This document shows, piece after piece, positions 39,693 through 49,800 of a DNA stretch of 64,000 bases (within the stretch, counting starts at the first letter, position 1; each line of letters opens with the position of its first letter). The notes beneath the pieces were generated by a model. It ran no database searches. It was not told where the DNA came from and saw only the letters and a list, made by a program, of their open reading frames with translations. The position numbers and the translations under genes were made by a program. Location: assembly GCA_036269435.1 (NCBI GenBank), contig DATASA010000110.1, forward strand, positions 1-64,000. The letters run 5' to 3'. Source of the stretch: CADCTB01 sp036269435 (GTDB taxonomy: Bacteria; Actinomycetota; Acidimicrobiia; Acidimicrobiales; AC-14).

Positions 39693-41530
39693 CCCAACTC
39701 GAGGATGCGCTGCTTCACGCGGTCGGCGGTGTGCTCCATGCTGTACTTCGAGGCCACTTCCGCCGCCGCGGCGAGGCCCTTCTCGCGCGCCCGCTCCGGC
39801 TGCTCGTAGACCTCGCGCAGCAGGAACCGGAGGTGGTCCATGTCGGGCTCGGCCCAGTCGAACCCGTCGTACCAGAAGCACTTCGCTTTCGCCGGGACCA
39901 TGGCCTTCACCTGCAGCGGGTAGCCGATCCCGTCGTGCAGGAAGTCGGCCGGGCCGCTCCAGTCCGTGGCGATCGTCGGGAGGCCGCAGGCCATCGCCTC
40001 CAGCACCGGCATGCCCCAACCCTCGCCTCTGGTCGGCAGCACGAAGCAGTCCGCCGACCGGTAGACGGATCCCATCTGGTAGCCGGCGAACTCGGGGTTG
40101 ACCATGGCGACGATGGGCGGGCCGGACCCCAGGTTCAGATTGGCGATCTCCCGGTACACGTCGACGCCCGGATCCCGGTTGTACACCGACAGCAGCAGGA
40201 GCACGTCGTCGGTCTTCTTGAACTCCTCGGCGAAGGCCCGCAGGAGCAGCTCGGCCGCCTTGCGCTCACCCCACTCGAACACCGACAGGAACGTGTACCG
40301 GGACGAGGGCCGGAACCCCTTGATGCCCGGGTGGAAGTAGTCGACGTCGACGCCGAGGGGCATGACCCGGATCGGCACCCGCACCCCGCTCTGGCGGAAC
40401 GTCTCGACGTTGAACGAGGCCGGCACCCAGACCTCGTCCATGAGGTTGCAGCCGTCGACCCACTCCTGGGGCAGCCCGGACACCTCCAGCATGGTCCAGC
40501 CCACCCGGCGCCGACCCTTCACGCCCTTGAACACGTCGGCCTGGCAGAACGCGACCTGGGTCACGTCGGTGCGAGCCTTGCGCTTGAGCAGGTCGTCGAC
40601 GAGCAGGTGGTCGTTGGGGCCGTCGTCCTCGCCGTAGGCGTTGCGGTAGGCCACCCGCAGCCCGGCGAAGTGCATGGCGATCATGAGGTTGCGCGACTGC
40701 AGCGCGTAGCCGGGCGCCCGGTGCAGGATCGAGTGCCACACCACGTCGGCGTCGTAGCGCTCGTCGGCCAGCCACCGGCCCCACTTGCGCTGGAACACCT
40801 TGGCCGACCGGTTGAACAGCGACCAGAAGTCGACCTTGTTCTCGCGGGTCGTCACGTTGTTGGCGTGGGTCGAGGTGACCGCGCCGGTGTAGCGGACGCC
40901 GAAGCCGGCCCGCCGGGCGCGCAGGCAGTAGTCGGTGTCCTCGAAGTAGGCGAAGAAGTCCTCGTCGAGGCCGCCGATGCGGTCGATGCACTCGTGGCGG
41001 AGATACACCTGGGCGAACACGACGCTCTCCACCGACCGGTCGCGGCGGGCCTGGTTGATGTCGAGCTCGAGGCCGCCCATCTGTTGGCCCCAGGGCGTCG
41101 AGGGCGGCATGTAGCTGCCCAGGTGGGCGATCCGGCCCTCCTGGCCCACCAGCCGCACGCCGACCACGCCGGTGTCGGCCACGGTGAAGGCGGCGTCCTG
41201 CAGCCTGGCCAGCCACGCCGGATCGGAGACCAGGACGTCGTTGTTCATGAGCACGACGTCCTCACCCGGAGCCTTGCGGGCGATCCCGATGTTGCAGCCC
41301 TTGCTGAACCCCAGATTCGAGCCGTTGGTGACGAGGGTCAGCCCCTCGATCGCCCGCAGCCATTCGACGGTGCCGTCGGTGCTGCCGTTGTCGACGACGA
41401 TCAGCCGCCACGCGGGGTGGTCCGTGCACGCCCGCAGCGCGGTGACGCACCGCTTGGTCCAGTCCAGGGCGTTCCAGGTCAGGATGACGATGGCGACCGG
41501 GCGCGGCGGCCGCGACGGATCGTCGGTCAC
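39689..41530 (-). CDS. bifunctional GT2-GT4 glycosyltransferase
   Basis: 613-aa protein with two glycosyltransferase domains. Residues 1-270 are GT2: VAIVILTWNALDWTKRCVTA, VVDNGSTDGT, NLGFSKGCNIGI, NNDVLV and FFAYFEDTDYCLRARRAGFG (catalytic ED region). Residues 300-613 are GT4: PLGVDVDYFHPG, FLSVFEWGERKAAELLLRAF and TRGEGWGMPVLEAMACGLPT (E-x7-E). GTG 41530 overlaps the methyltransferase TGA. Two-domain GTs in ABC-exporter loci often add alternating sugars or the reducing-end primer sugars; this is an inference. Cytosolic. Confidence 0.88.
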   Translation of the reverse strand: MTDDPSRPPRPVAIVILTWNALDWTKRCVTALRACTDHPAWRLIVVDNGSTDGTVEWLRAIEGLTLVTNGSNLGFSKGCNIGIARKAPGEDVVLMNNDVLVSDPAWLARLQDAAFTVADTGVVGVRLVGQEGRIAHLGSYMPPSTPWGQQMGGLELDINQARRDRSVESVVFAQVYLRHECIDRIGGLDEDFFAYFEDTDYCLRARRAGFGVRYTGAVTSTHANNVTTRENKVDFWSLFNRSAKVFQRKWGRWLADERYDADVVWHSILHRAPGYALQSRNLMIAMHFAGLRVAYRNAYGEDDGPNDHLLVDDLLKRKARTDVTQVAFCQADVFKGVKGRRRVGWTMLEVSGLPQEWVDGCNLMDEVWVPASFNVETFRQSGVRVPIRVMPLGVDVDYFHPGIKGFRPSSRYTFLSVFEWGERKAAELLLRAFAEEFKKTDDVLLLLSVYNRDPGVDVYREIANLNLGSGPPIVAMVNPEFAGYQMGSVYRSADCFVLPTRGEGWGMPVLEAMACGLPTIATDWSGPADFLHDGIGYPLQVKAMVPAKAKCFWYDGFDWAEPDMDHLRFLLREVYEQPERAREKGLAAAAEVASKYSMEHTADRVKQRILELG

Positions 41531-42735
41531 GGGCGGCGGGGGGTGGTGGCCACGGCGGCGAAATTCTGGGGCCCGAAGAGCACGCCGTTCAAGCGGTCGA
41601 TGTTGGCCGCAACCGCCGCCCACCCGTCCTGCGCGACCAGCTCCGGGGGGAGATGTTCCAGGCGCACCCCGTCCTCGACCGGCAGCACCCGTTCGATCCG
41701 TACCGCTTCGAACCCGACCGCCTCCATCGCCCAGCGCAGGGCGTCGGGGTGGATGGGCCGGACATGGGTGAGGTCGGTGTAGAAGAACCGGGCGAAGATC
41801 GACAGGGCCTCCGGGTTGGGCGTCTCCATCACGATCACCCCGCCGGGCGCGAGCTTGCGCAGCGACAGCTCCAGCAGGCCCAGCAGTTGCGGGGTGTCCA
41901 GATGCTCGGCGACCTGGCTGCAGAAGATGCCGTCGACGGCGCCTGCCTGCAGGCCGCGCAGGTGGCTGAAGGCGTCGTCGAGCACCACCTCCATGCCCGC
42001 GTCGCGCACCGCCTCGACCATGCCCTCGTCCGAGTCGACCCCGTAGGCGGGCACGCCCGCGTCGCGAAGGAGGCTGAGGAACTCGCCCCGCCCGCACCCG
42101 ATGTCGACCACCTTCCGGCACGGCTCGAAGTGGGGGAGGTAGACGCGCAGCATCTCCCGAACGTCGTCGGTGGGGCCGCGGTGGCGGTCCTCGAACGCCC
42201 GGTAACGCAGTGTCGTCCGGACGGAGGGCAGGTCGGCGATCGACGTGGGGCCGCCCGGTGCGCCGGCGCCCGCGCCGACCGGGGCGTTCGCCGTCCTCGT
42301 CGCCAGAGCGAGCAGGTCGGCGCGCAACAGGTCGACCGCGGCCTCCGTGCGGGCCTGGTCGAGACGGTTGTGCTCGATCTCGACGGTCAGCAGCTGGTCG
42401 TCGCGCATCCGGAGCCGCTCGACGATGTCGAGCATGGCGTGGTTGAACCGGCTCTGCTGCTCCATGATCGGCTTGATGTACCACCGCAGGCTGCGGCGCA
42501 CGGCCCGCTTGGCCATGCGGACCACCGGGCCGACGACGGGCCGGGCCGATCCCGAGTGGAACTCGATCTCCAGGTCGGCCGGGCCGCGCAGATGGGCGGT
42601 GCCGAGGTCGCCGTGGCCGTCCGGGTCGACGAAGACCACCCGCTCCGTGTCGTCGTCCACGGGAGTCCGTTCCTGGCGGTGCAACGCAGCCTCGACCCGG
42701 GTCATCACCCGGGGGACGTCGGCGCCCCGCAGCAT
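41527..42735 (-). CDS. SAM methyltransferase with N-terminal helical region
   Basis: 402-aa methyltransferase. Residues 1-190 are helical and charged, with a coiled-coil-like stretch (LLTVEIEHNRLDQARTEAAV). The catalytic core at 200-370 has KVVDIGCGRGEFLSLLRDAG (motif I), GVDSDEGMV, DGIFCSQVAEHLDTPQLLGL and LAPGGVIVMETPNPEAL. The layout resembles chain-terminating methyltransferases of ABC-exported O-antigens (WbdD-like, here without kinase). It shares a 1-nt TGATG overlap with the Wzt-like ATPase. A role in capping or modifying the exported chain fits, but is inference. Confidence 0.85.
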   Translation of the reverse strand: MLRGADVPRVMTRVEAALHRQERTPVDDDTERVVFVDPDGHGDLGTAHLRGPADLEIEFHSGSARPVVGPVVRMAKRAVRRSLRWYIKPIMEQQSRFNHAMLDIVERLRMRDDQLLTVEIEHNRLDQARTEAAVDLLRADLLALATRTANAPVGAGAGAPGGPTSIADLPSVRTTLRYRAFEDRHRGPTDDVREMLRVYLPHFEPCRKVVDIGCGRGEFLSLLRDAGVPAYGVDSDEGMVEAVRDAGMEVVLDDAFSHLRGLQAGAVDGIFCSQVAEHLDTPQLLGLLELSLRKLAPGGVIVMETPNPEALSIFARFFYTDLTHVRPIHPDALRWAMEAVGFEAVRIERVLPVEDGVRLEHLPPELVAQDGWAAVAANIDRLNGVLFGPQNFAAVATTPRRP

Positions 42736-43958
42736 CAGGACCGCACCGTGGCCGGGGCGAGCGTCCAGTGGCCGTCGACGTGCACCATGCCGTCGCCTGC
42801 CGGCAGGGCGAGGTTCTCGGAGACGATGAACGAGTACTCCTGCTCCCGCCAGTCGTAGACCATGAGCCCGGTCGAATCGTGCAGCGCCACGGTCAGCAGG
42901 TACAGGCCCGACAGCAGCGGCAGGCGGTCGACACGGAACTCGACCACACCGTCCTCGGTCGCCGGCAGCGGGATCTCGGCCTGCCCGGTGTTCTGCCCGA
43001 ACACGTGGGCCAGGTCGCCGGCCCGGTACACGGCGACGCCGCACACGAGGTCGGCGACTGCCGCGCTGCATCGGTACTGCAGCCGCACGACGAAGGGTTC
43101 ACCGGTGTGGAACGCCACCGCGGCGCTGCCGTCATCGGCCCGGAAGCTCACGTCGGTGATGGTCGCCGCGGTGTCCTGCGCAGTGGCTGGCCCGCGCGAG
43201 GCGCGGCGGTGGCTGTCCTCGGCCGAGTCGGTGCGGACCTGGTCCTGGTAGCTGGCGATGACGTCGCGCGGCAGCCCCCGCTCACGGACGACCCCCTCGT
43301 CGATCCAGCACGCCTCGGTGCACAGCGCCCGGATGGTGTCGATGCTGTGGGACACCATGACGATCGTGCGGCCCTCGGAGCGGAGCTGGCCGATGCGCTC
43401 GTGGCAGCGGAGCTGGAAGCTGGCGTCGCCGACGGAGAGGACCTCGTCGACGATGAGGATCTCCGGGTCGACGCTGATGGCGACGGAGAAGGCCAACCGG
43501 GCGTACATGCCGCTCGAGTAGTTCTTCACCGGCACGTCCATGAAGGCGGCGATCCCGGCGAAGTCCACGATCTCGTCGTACCGGCCGTCCACGTCCCGAC
43601 GGGTCTGGCCGAGCAGCGAGCCGGCGAGGAACACGTTCTCCCGGCCGGTCAGCTCGGGGTGGAACCCGGTGCCCAGCTCGAGCAGGGGCGACACCGTGCC
43701 GTTGACCTCCAGCGCCCCCCGGTTGGGTTCGAGGATGCGCGCCATGACCTTCAGCAGGGTCGACTTCCCCGACCCGTTGGCGCCGATGATGCCCATGGTG
43801 GACCCGGCGGGGACCTCGAGGTCGACACCCCGCAGGGCCCAGAAGTGGTCGTACCGGTTGCCGCCGGAGAGGACCCGCTCCTTGAGCGTGTGGGCCCGCT
43901 GGTGGTACATCCGGTAGCTCTTCCAGACGCCGGCGCAGCTGATGGCGAGGTCGGGCAT
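42735..43958 (-). CDS. wzt: Wzt-like polysaccharide exporter ATPase with C-terminal carbohydrate-binding domain
   Basis: 407 aa. The ATPase half has Walker A GANGSGKST, Q-loop-region LLELGTGFHPELTGREN, signature YSSGMYARL and Walker B LIVDEVLSVGD followed by H-loop SHS. After residue 255 a beta-rich domain (VAFHTGEPFVVRLQYRC, GQNTGQAEIPL, YLLTVALHDSTG) resembles the Wzt C-terminal domain that reads the end of the exported chain. ATG 43958 overlaps the permease TGA by 1 nt, and the gene overlaps the methyltransferase by 1 nt. Teichoic-acid-type exporters (TagH) lack this C-terminal domain, so an O-antigen-like route is favoured. Confidence 0.88.
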   Translation of the reverse strand: MPDLAISCAGVWKSYRMYHQRAHTLKERVLSGGNRYDHFWALRGVDLEVPAGSTMGIIGANGSGKSTLLKVMARILEPNRGALEVNGTVSPLLELGTGFHPELTGRENVFLAGSLLGQTRRDVDGRYDEIVDFAGIAAFMDVPVKNYSSGMYARLAFSVAISVDPEILIVDEVLSVGDASFQLRCHERIGQLRSEGRTIVMVSHSIDTIRALCTEACWIDEGVVRERGLPRDVIASYQDQVRTDSAEDSHRRASRGPATAQDTAATITDVSFRADDGSAAVAFHTGEPFVVRLQYRCSAAVADLVCGVAVYRAGDLAHVFGQNTGQAEIPLPATEDGVVEFRVDRLPLLSGLYLLTVALHDSTGLMVYDWREQEYSFIVSENLALPAGDGMVHVDGHWTLAPATVRS

Positions 43959-44911
43959 CAGACGATCTCGGAGAACACGCGCTGCCACCGCCCGAACGCC
44001 CACGCGCCCACGGCCACCATCACCACGGCGGCGCCGGCGTCGTAGGCCAGCAGCCGCAGCGCCGGAGGATGGTCGAGCACGACGATGTTGCGGAACGAGA
44101 CCACGAGCCCGGTGACCGGGTTGAGCTTGAGCAGCCGCACCAGCCCCGGGCGGCCGGCCACGAACTGCAGCGAGTAGATCACCGGCGTGCCCCAGAACCA
44201 GAGCTGCATGAACACGCCGACGAAGTGGGCGACGTCGCGCAGGAACACCGTGACCGCCGAGAGCAGCAGGGCGAAGCCGAAGGCCAGCAGGGCGGTGATG
44301 CCGACGATCACCGGCATCCAGACCAGGTCCACGCTGGGCAGCCCAAGGGAGACGATGGCGGCGGCCAGCAGCACCGAGAACTCGAACAGGAACGTCACCA
44401 GGCTCGACAGGACGGTGCTCAGCGGCAGGATGGCGCGGGGGAAGTACACCTTGTTCAGCAGGTAGCCCGCGCCGGTGACGCTGCCGGTCGACGCACCGAC
44501 CGCGGAGCTGAAGAAGTTCCAGATGGTCAGCCCGGCGAAGAAGTAGATGGCGAAGATCGGCTTCTGGCCGTCGGCGCGCGCCACGTCGCTCGCCGGCGAC
44601 TGCTTGAAGATGAAGGTGAAGATGAACCAGTAGAGGGCGACGATCAGCAGCGGCGTGGCGAGGGACCACAGCATCCCGAGGAAGCTGCCGCGATGGCGCA
44701 CCTTCAGGTCGCGCCGGACGAGGTTGGCGGTCAGCTCGCGGGCCCGCCACAGCTCGGCGACGGCGGCGACCAGGCCCTGGCGGGGCTGGGCCGGGGCGCC
44801 CGGCGCCGGCGGCGGAGGGCCGGTGACCTGCGGCGACGCGGCCGAGGGCCGATGCCGCGACGTGGTGCCAGGCGGTCGAGTCCGTCCGGCCACGCCCGTC
44901 TCGGACTTCAT
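43958..44911 (-). CDS. wzm: Wzm-like polysaccharide ABC exporter permease
   Basis: 317-aa ABC-2 type permease. A Pro-rich cytosolic N-terminus precedes LWRARELTANLVRRDLKVRH (amphipathic interface helix), then six hydrophobic segments including LWSLATPLLIVALYWFIFTF and LWFWGTPVIYSLQFVAG (family motif). The start is taken at ATG 44911 (MKSETGVAG), since the more distal in-frame GTG would add Pro/Arg-rich residues with no support. Together with the Wzt-like ATPase it exports a lipid-linked polysaccharide across the membrane. It opens a minus-strand operon of five genes down to 38724. Confidence 0.88.
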   Translation of the reverse strand: MKSETGVAGRTRPPGTTSRHRPSAASPQVTGPPPPAPGAPAQPRQGLVAAVAELWRARELTANLVRRDLKVRHRGSFLGMLWSLATPLLIVALYWFIFTFIFKQSPASDVARADGQKPIFAIYFFAGLTIWNFFSSAVGASTGSVTGAGYLLNKVYFPRAILPLSTVLSSLVTFLFEFSVLLAAAIVSLGLPSVDLVWMPVIVGITALLAFGFALLLSAVTVFLRDVAHFVGVFMQLWFWGTPVIYSLQFVAGRPGLVRLLKLNPVTGLVVSFRNIVVLDHPPALRLLAYDAGAAVVMVAVGAWAFGRWQRVFSEIV

Positions 44912-45105
44912 GACCACGGCCCACGACGTTAGCAGCCACGCCCGAGGTGGCCCGGGCCACCGCGGGCGCGCCGGAGCACGCACCAGCGCATCGCGCGCCC
45001 GCACGGTGGACGATTCCCTGCCTGCTGCTACCGTAGCGGGGCACACGCCGTGTGGCTCGGGGGATGCTACTGGCGCTGCGGTGATCGTCCTGCGGAGGGA
45101 AAGCG
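44912..45105. promoter_or_regulatory. 194-nt divergent intergenic region
   Basis: The largest gene-free gap. On the plus strand a weak TGGACG-N16-TACCGT pair (45007-45012, 45029-45034) could drive the B12 radical SAM gene, which has GGAGGG 6 nt before its ATG. On the minus strand TAACGT (44941-44936) lies 24 nt before the exporter start. Otherwise it is low-complexity GC sequence with no ORF or RNA I can support. Confidence 0.4.
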
Positions 45106-46761
45106 ATGCGCATCAAGATGGTCTGCCTTGAGGACGGCATTACGTCCTGCGGGTTCCGGAAGATGGCGGCGTACGTGGCCAAGCTCAACCCGGACACCGA
45201 GTCCTGCTACATCTCCACCAACCGGTTCAAGAGCCTCTCCAACCTCCTCCGCGGCACCTTCGGCACCGAGGGCGAGCTGAGCGACGAGGGCGTCGACGAG
45301 ATCGCCCAGCACCTGGCCCAGGCCGACCTGGTGGGGTTCTCGTCGATGACGGGCTACGCCGAGCTGACCCGCCGGGTGGCCAAGCGCATCCGCACCATCA
45401 ACCCGTCGACGTACCTGATCTGGGGGGGCATCCACCCGATCATCGACCCCGAGGACGCCATCTGCGCCGAGGTCGACGCCATCTGCACCGGTGAGGGCGA
45501 GTTCGCCTTCGAGGAGTTCTACAAGCTGTTCACCACCGGCCAGGACTTCACCGGCGTCGGCAACTTCTGGTTCAAGGGCGAGCAGGACGGCACGGTGATC
45601 CGCAACGGGTTCCTCCCCCTGATGACCCCCGAGGAGATGGACACGCTCCCGTTCCCGCAGTACGGGACGGGAAACGAGCGGATCTACTCCCCCAGCCACG
45701 GCTTCGTCCCCATGACCAAGGACGAATACCTGGACAACTTCAGCCTCGGCTACCAGACGGTGTGGTCGATCGGCTGCCCGTTCCACTGCTCGTTCTGCGG
45801 GAACACCAAGTTCATCGCCAACGACCCGTCGTACAAGAAGGTCCGGCACCCGAGCGCCCGCTACATCGTCGACGAGATCAAGAGCGTCCGGGAGACGTTC
45901 CCGTTCGTCAGCCAGGTCAGCTTCCACGACGACAGCTTCATGGCCATCCCGTACCGGGAGCTGGCGCAGTTCGCGGAGCTGTGGCACGAGGAGTTGCCCG
46001 ACATCCCCTTCACCGTCTACGGCGTGATCCCGAACTATGTGAAGCAGGAGAAGTTCGACATGCTCACGTGGGCCGGGATGCACCGGGTCCGCATGGGCAT
46101 CCAGAGCGGCAGCCAGCAGATCCTCGACTTCTACAAGCGGCCCACACCGCCAGAGCGCATCCTCGAAGCGGGCGCCGTCATCGGCACGTTCTCGGGGAAG
46201 TACCACATCCCGCCGGCGTACGACATCATCGTCGACAACCCCGTCGAGACCCGCCAGGACGTCATCGACACCCTCGAGCTGCTGTACAAGATCGAGCGGC
46301 CGTACACGCTGTACATCTACTCGCTCAAGATCATCCCCAACACCGAGATGTCGCGCGCCATGACGGAACGGGGCATCGACCTCGAGGGCATCTCGTCGAG
46401 CTTCATGGTGATCCCGCCCCGGGCCGCCAACCTCATGCTCTACATCCTGACGGTCTGCCGGCCGCCCCGGTGGGTGTTCGACCAGATGCTGCGGTTCGTC
46501 AAGCCGAGCTCCGAGGAGCAGAAGATGTACCCCCGGCTGGGGACCTTCCTGCGGTCGGTCTACATCGGCAAGCGGGCCCTGGAGCACCTGCGGTTCGCCG
46601 ACGTGTCCGTGCTCCCTGGGAAATCCGGCTACGTGCTCTGGAAGCTCGGCATCGTCGGCTTCGCCCACAGGCGCTTCGTCAAGCGGTCCCCGAAGCCGGA
46701 CCCCAAGCAGTACAAGCCGAAGGACGTGGCCAGCAGAATCCCGGTGATGGAGGTCGGCTGA
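45106..46761 (+). CDS. cobalamin-dependent radical SAM protein
   Basis: 551-aa class B-type radical SAM enzyme. Residues 1-170 form a B12-binding-like domain (GFSSMTGYAELTRRVAKRIR, WGGIHPIIDPE, ICTGEGEFAFEEFYKL). The radical SAM motif CPFHCSFC uses Cys224, Cys228 and Cys231. Later elements are FHDDSFM, RMGIQSGSQQILDFYKRPT and YDIIVDNPVETRQDVIDTLE. The canonical B12-ligand DxHxxG is absent, as in many family members. ATG 45106 has GGAGGG 6 nt before. Such enzymes methylate unactivated carbons or rearrange substrates; the substrate here is unknown. It is divergent from the Wzm-Wzt operon and followed by a GT2-membrane giant. Confidence 0.88.
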   Translation: MRIKMVCLEDGITSCGFRKMAAYVAKLNPDTESCYISTNRFKSLSNLLRGTFGTEGELSDEGVDEIAQHLAQADLVGFSSMTGYAELTRRVAKRIRTINPSTYLIWGGIHPIIDPEDAICAEVDAICTGEGEFAFEEFYKLFTTGQDFTGVGNFWFKGEQDGTVIRNGFLPLMTPEEMDTLPFPQYGTGNERIYSPSHGFVPMTKDEYLDNFSLGYQTVWSIGCPFHCSFCGNTKFIANDPSYKKVRHPSARYIVDEIKSVRETFPFVSQVSFHDDSFMAIPYRELAQFAELWHEELPDIPFTVYGVIPNYVKQEKFDMLTWAGMHRVRMGIQSGSQQILDFYKRPTPPERILEAGAVIGTFSGKYHIPPAYDIIVDNPVETRQDVIDTLELLYKIERPYTLYIYSLKIIPNTEMSRAMTERGIDLEGISSSFMVIPPRAANLMLYILTVCRPPRWVFDQMLRFVKPSSEEQKMYPRLGTFLRSVYIGKRALEHLRFADVSVLPGKSGYVLWKLGIVGFAHRRFVKRSPKPDPKQYKPKDVASRIPVMEVG

Positions 46762-46816
46762 GGCTGGCCGAGTGCCGCGCCAGCTCCGGGTGACGGAGCT
46801 AGCCTCGGCACGAGAA

Positions 46817-49800
46817 ATGGATCCGCAGCCATCTGCACCGCCCCTGGTCGCGGTCGTCGTGGCCGACACACCCGGGGAGTGGTTCGAAGAGGCCCTGCAG
46901 GCGGTGGGCAGCCAGGACTACCCCAACCAGTCGGTCCTCGTCATCGACGGCGCCGGCACGGAAGACCCCGGGCCTCGCGTGGCCGCGGTGCTGCCCGACG
47001 CCTTCCTGCGACGGCCGCCGTCCGGCCGGGGTGCGGGGTTCGCAGCTGCGGCCAACGACGTGCTGAAGACGGTCCAGGGCGCGGCCTTCCTGGTGTTCTG
47101 TCACGACGACGTGGCCCCCGAGCCCGACGCGGTACGGCTGATGGTGGAGGAGTCGATCCGCTCCAACGCCGGCATCGTCGCCCCCAAACTGGTCGACTGG
47201 GACCAGCCCGACCGGCTGTTGAGCGTCGGGTTGTCGGTCGACAAGACCGGCGCCAGCGGCCCCCTCGTCGACCACGGCGAGCTCGACCAGGAGCAGCACG
47301 ACTCGGTCCGCGACGTGTTCGCCGTGTCCTCCGCCTGCCTGCTGGTGCGGGCCGACCTGTTCGCCGAGCTCGGCGGCTTCGACCCGGCCATGGCCGACTA
47401 TGGGGCCGACGTCGACCTGTGCTGGCGGGCCCAGGTGGCCGGTGCCCGCGTGGTCGTCGCGCCCGCGGCCCGGGTCCGGCACCGGGAGGGCGCCGACGAG
47501 CAACCGGGCGCGGACCCCCGCCGCGCCCGCATGGAACCCCGCCACCACCTGCGGGCCATGCTCAAGAGCTACTCGTGGCTCCACCTGCTCCGGGTCGTCC
47601 CCCAGGCGCTGGTCGTCACCGTGATCGAGGCGCTGGTGGCGCTCGTCAGCCGGCGCGGCCGCGAGGCCCGTGAGCTGCTCGGTGCGTGGACCTGGAACCT
47701 CCGTCACTACCCTGACCTGCGCCCCCTGCGGGCCATGGTGCGCCGTAGCCGGGCCGTGCCCGACTCAGAGGTCCGTCGCCTCCAGGCCCGCGGCAGCGTG
47801 CGGCTCACGCTGTACCTGCAGCGCCGGTTGCACGCCGAGGAGCGGGCCCGCCAGCTCGTGGAGGCCGGGCACGAGCTGGTCGAGTCGGTGGGCAACGGCC
47901 CGGCCCGGGCCGCCACCCTGTTGCTCTGCCTTCTCGTCGTGGGCCTCCTCGTCGGCAGCCGGCACCTGCTGCACGGGCGGCTGCCCGACGTCGGCCAGTT
48001 CGCACCCTTCCCCCGCCCGTCCACCCTGCTCACCCACGTCTTCGACGGTTGGCGGACGACGGGCATGGGCTCCACCTCGCCCGCGCCGCCGGCCTTCGGC
48101 GTGCTCGGCATCCTCGGCCTGCTGTTCCTGGGCCACATGGGGGTGCTGGCCAAGGTGCTCGTGCTCGGCGCCTGGCCGGTGGCCGCGCTCGGCGCCTGGC
48201 GGCTTGGCCGGCCGCTCGATTCGACGATGGCCCGCCTGGCCGGCCTCATCGCGTACCTGGCCGTCCCCCTCCCGTACAACGCGCTGGCCGCCGGGCGGTG
48301 GACCGGGCTCCTGGTCTACGCGGCCATGCCCTGGATCCTGCTCCAGCTCGCCCGCATGAGCGGCCTGACCCCCTTCGGGGCGCCGCGGCCGGCCCGGGAG
48401 CGCCGCCGGGCGTTGGTCCGTGAGGAGCCGGGGTGGCGGCCCGGGCTCAAGCTCGGCCTCCTTCTCGCCGCGGTCGCCGCCTTCGCGCCCGGCGTCGTCC
48501 TGCCCGTGGCGGTCGCCGCTGTCGGACTGCTGATCGGTTCGCTCGTGGCCGGTGGCGCCGGCCGGGCCCTCGCCGCGGTGCGGGGCGCGGTCGGGGCACT
48601 GGTGGTCGCGTTCGTCGTCCTGCTTCCGTGGTCGGTGGCGCTGGCCGGACGGGGCGGGTGGTCCACGGTGCTCGGCGTCGGCCGGCTCCCGGCGCGGGCG
48701 CTCGGGCTCGGCGCCCTCCTGCGGTTCCAGGTCGGCCCCCTCGGCGCCGGCGTGCTCGGCTGGGCGGTCCTCGCCGCCGCCGCGCTGCCCCTGCTCGTCG
48801 CCCGCGACTGGCGCTTCGCCTGGGCCGTGCGGTTCTGGTGCATCGCCCTGGCCGCGGTCGGGGTGGCGTGGGCCGGCGGTCGAGGGTGGCTGCCGCTGCG
48901 GGTGCAGGACCCGGACCTGCTCCTCGCCTCCGCCGCGGCCGCCCTCGCCGGCGCCGTGGCCATGGGCGCCGCCGCCTCTCAGGTCGACCTGCGCGGGTAC
49001 CGGTTCAGCTGGCGCCAGGCCGCCCCGCTGGCCGGGGGACTCACCCTGCTCGCGGCCGTGCTGCCCATCCTCGGGGCGGCCGCCGACGGGGGCTGGAAGC
49101 TCGCCTCGCAGGAAATGACCCGCTCCGTCGCCTGGATGCCGGCGCAGGTCCCGCAGGGTGCGTTCCGGGTCCTGTGGATCGGCGACCCCGCCGTCCTGCC
49201 GATCGACGGCTGGGCCGTGCCCGGCGAGGACGGGGTCGCCTTCGCCACCTCCCGCAACGGCGCGCCGAACGTGACCGACCTCTGGCCCGGGCCACCGTCG
49301 GCGGCAACCGTCTCCATGGGCGACGCCATCCGCACCGCACGGGCCGGCGGGACCGCCCGGCTCGGGCGGCTGCTGGCCCCGATGGCCGTGCGCTACATCG
49401 TCGTCCCGAAGCGGCTGGCGACCGGTGAGAGCGCCGTCGGCAGCCTGCCCGCGCCGGCGAGTCTCACCCGGGCCCTCGGCTCCCAGCTCGACCTCCGGCT
49501 CCTCCCGTCGGACCCCTCGCTGGACGTCTACGAGAACGTGTCGTGGGGGCCGGCGCGGGCCGAACTGGCCGAGAGCGCTCCGGCGCCGCTGCCGAGCCAG
49601 CTGGAGGCCGGTGCCGACCTCTCCGGCGGCCAGCCGGTCCTCGGCGGCAGCGGGCCGGTGCGGTTCAGCGGCCAACTGCCGGCGCCCGGGCGCGTCCTGC
49701 TCTCCGAGTCCCCGTCGCCCGCGTGGCAGCTGACGGTGGGGGGCCGGACGGCCTCCCGGTCCCGGGCCTTCGGGGTGGCCAACGTCTTCACCACGGGCCA

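Noticed and set aside
44912..45105. Riboswitch or small RNA in the largest gap (a cobalamin riboswitch was considered because of the B12 enzyme)
   Set aside because: I could not find the conserved B12-box or a convincing pseudoknot in 194 nt of GC-rich sequence.
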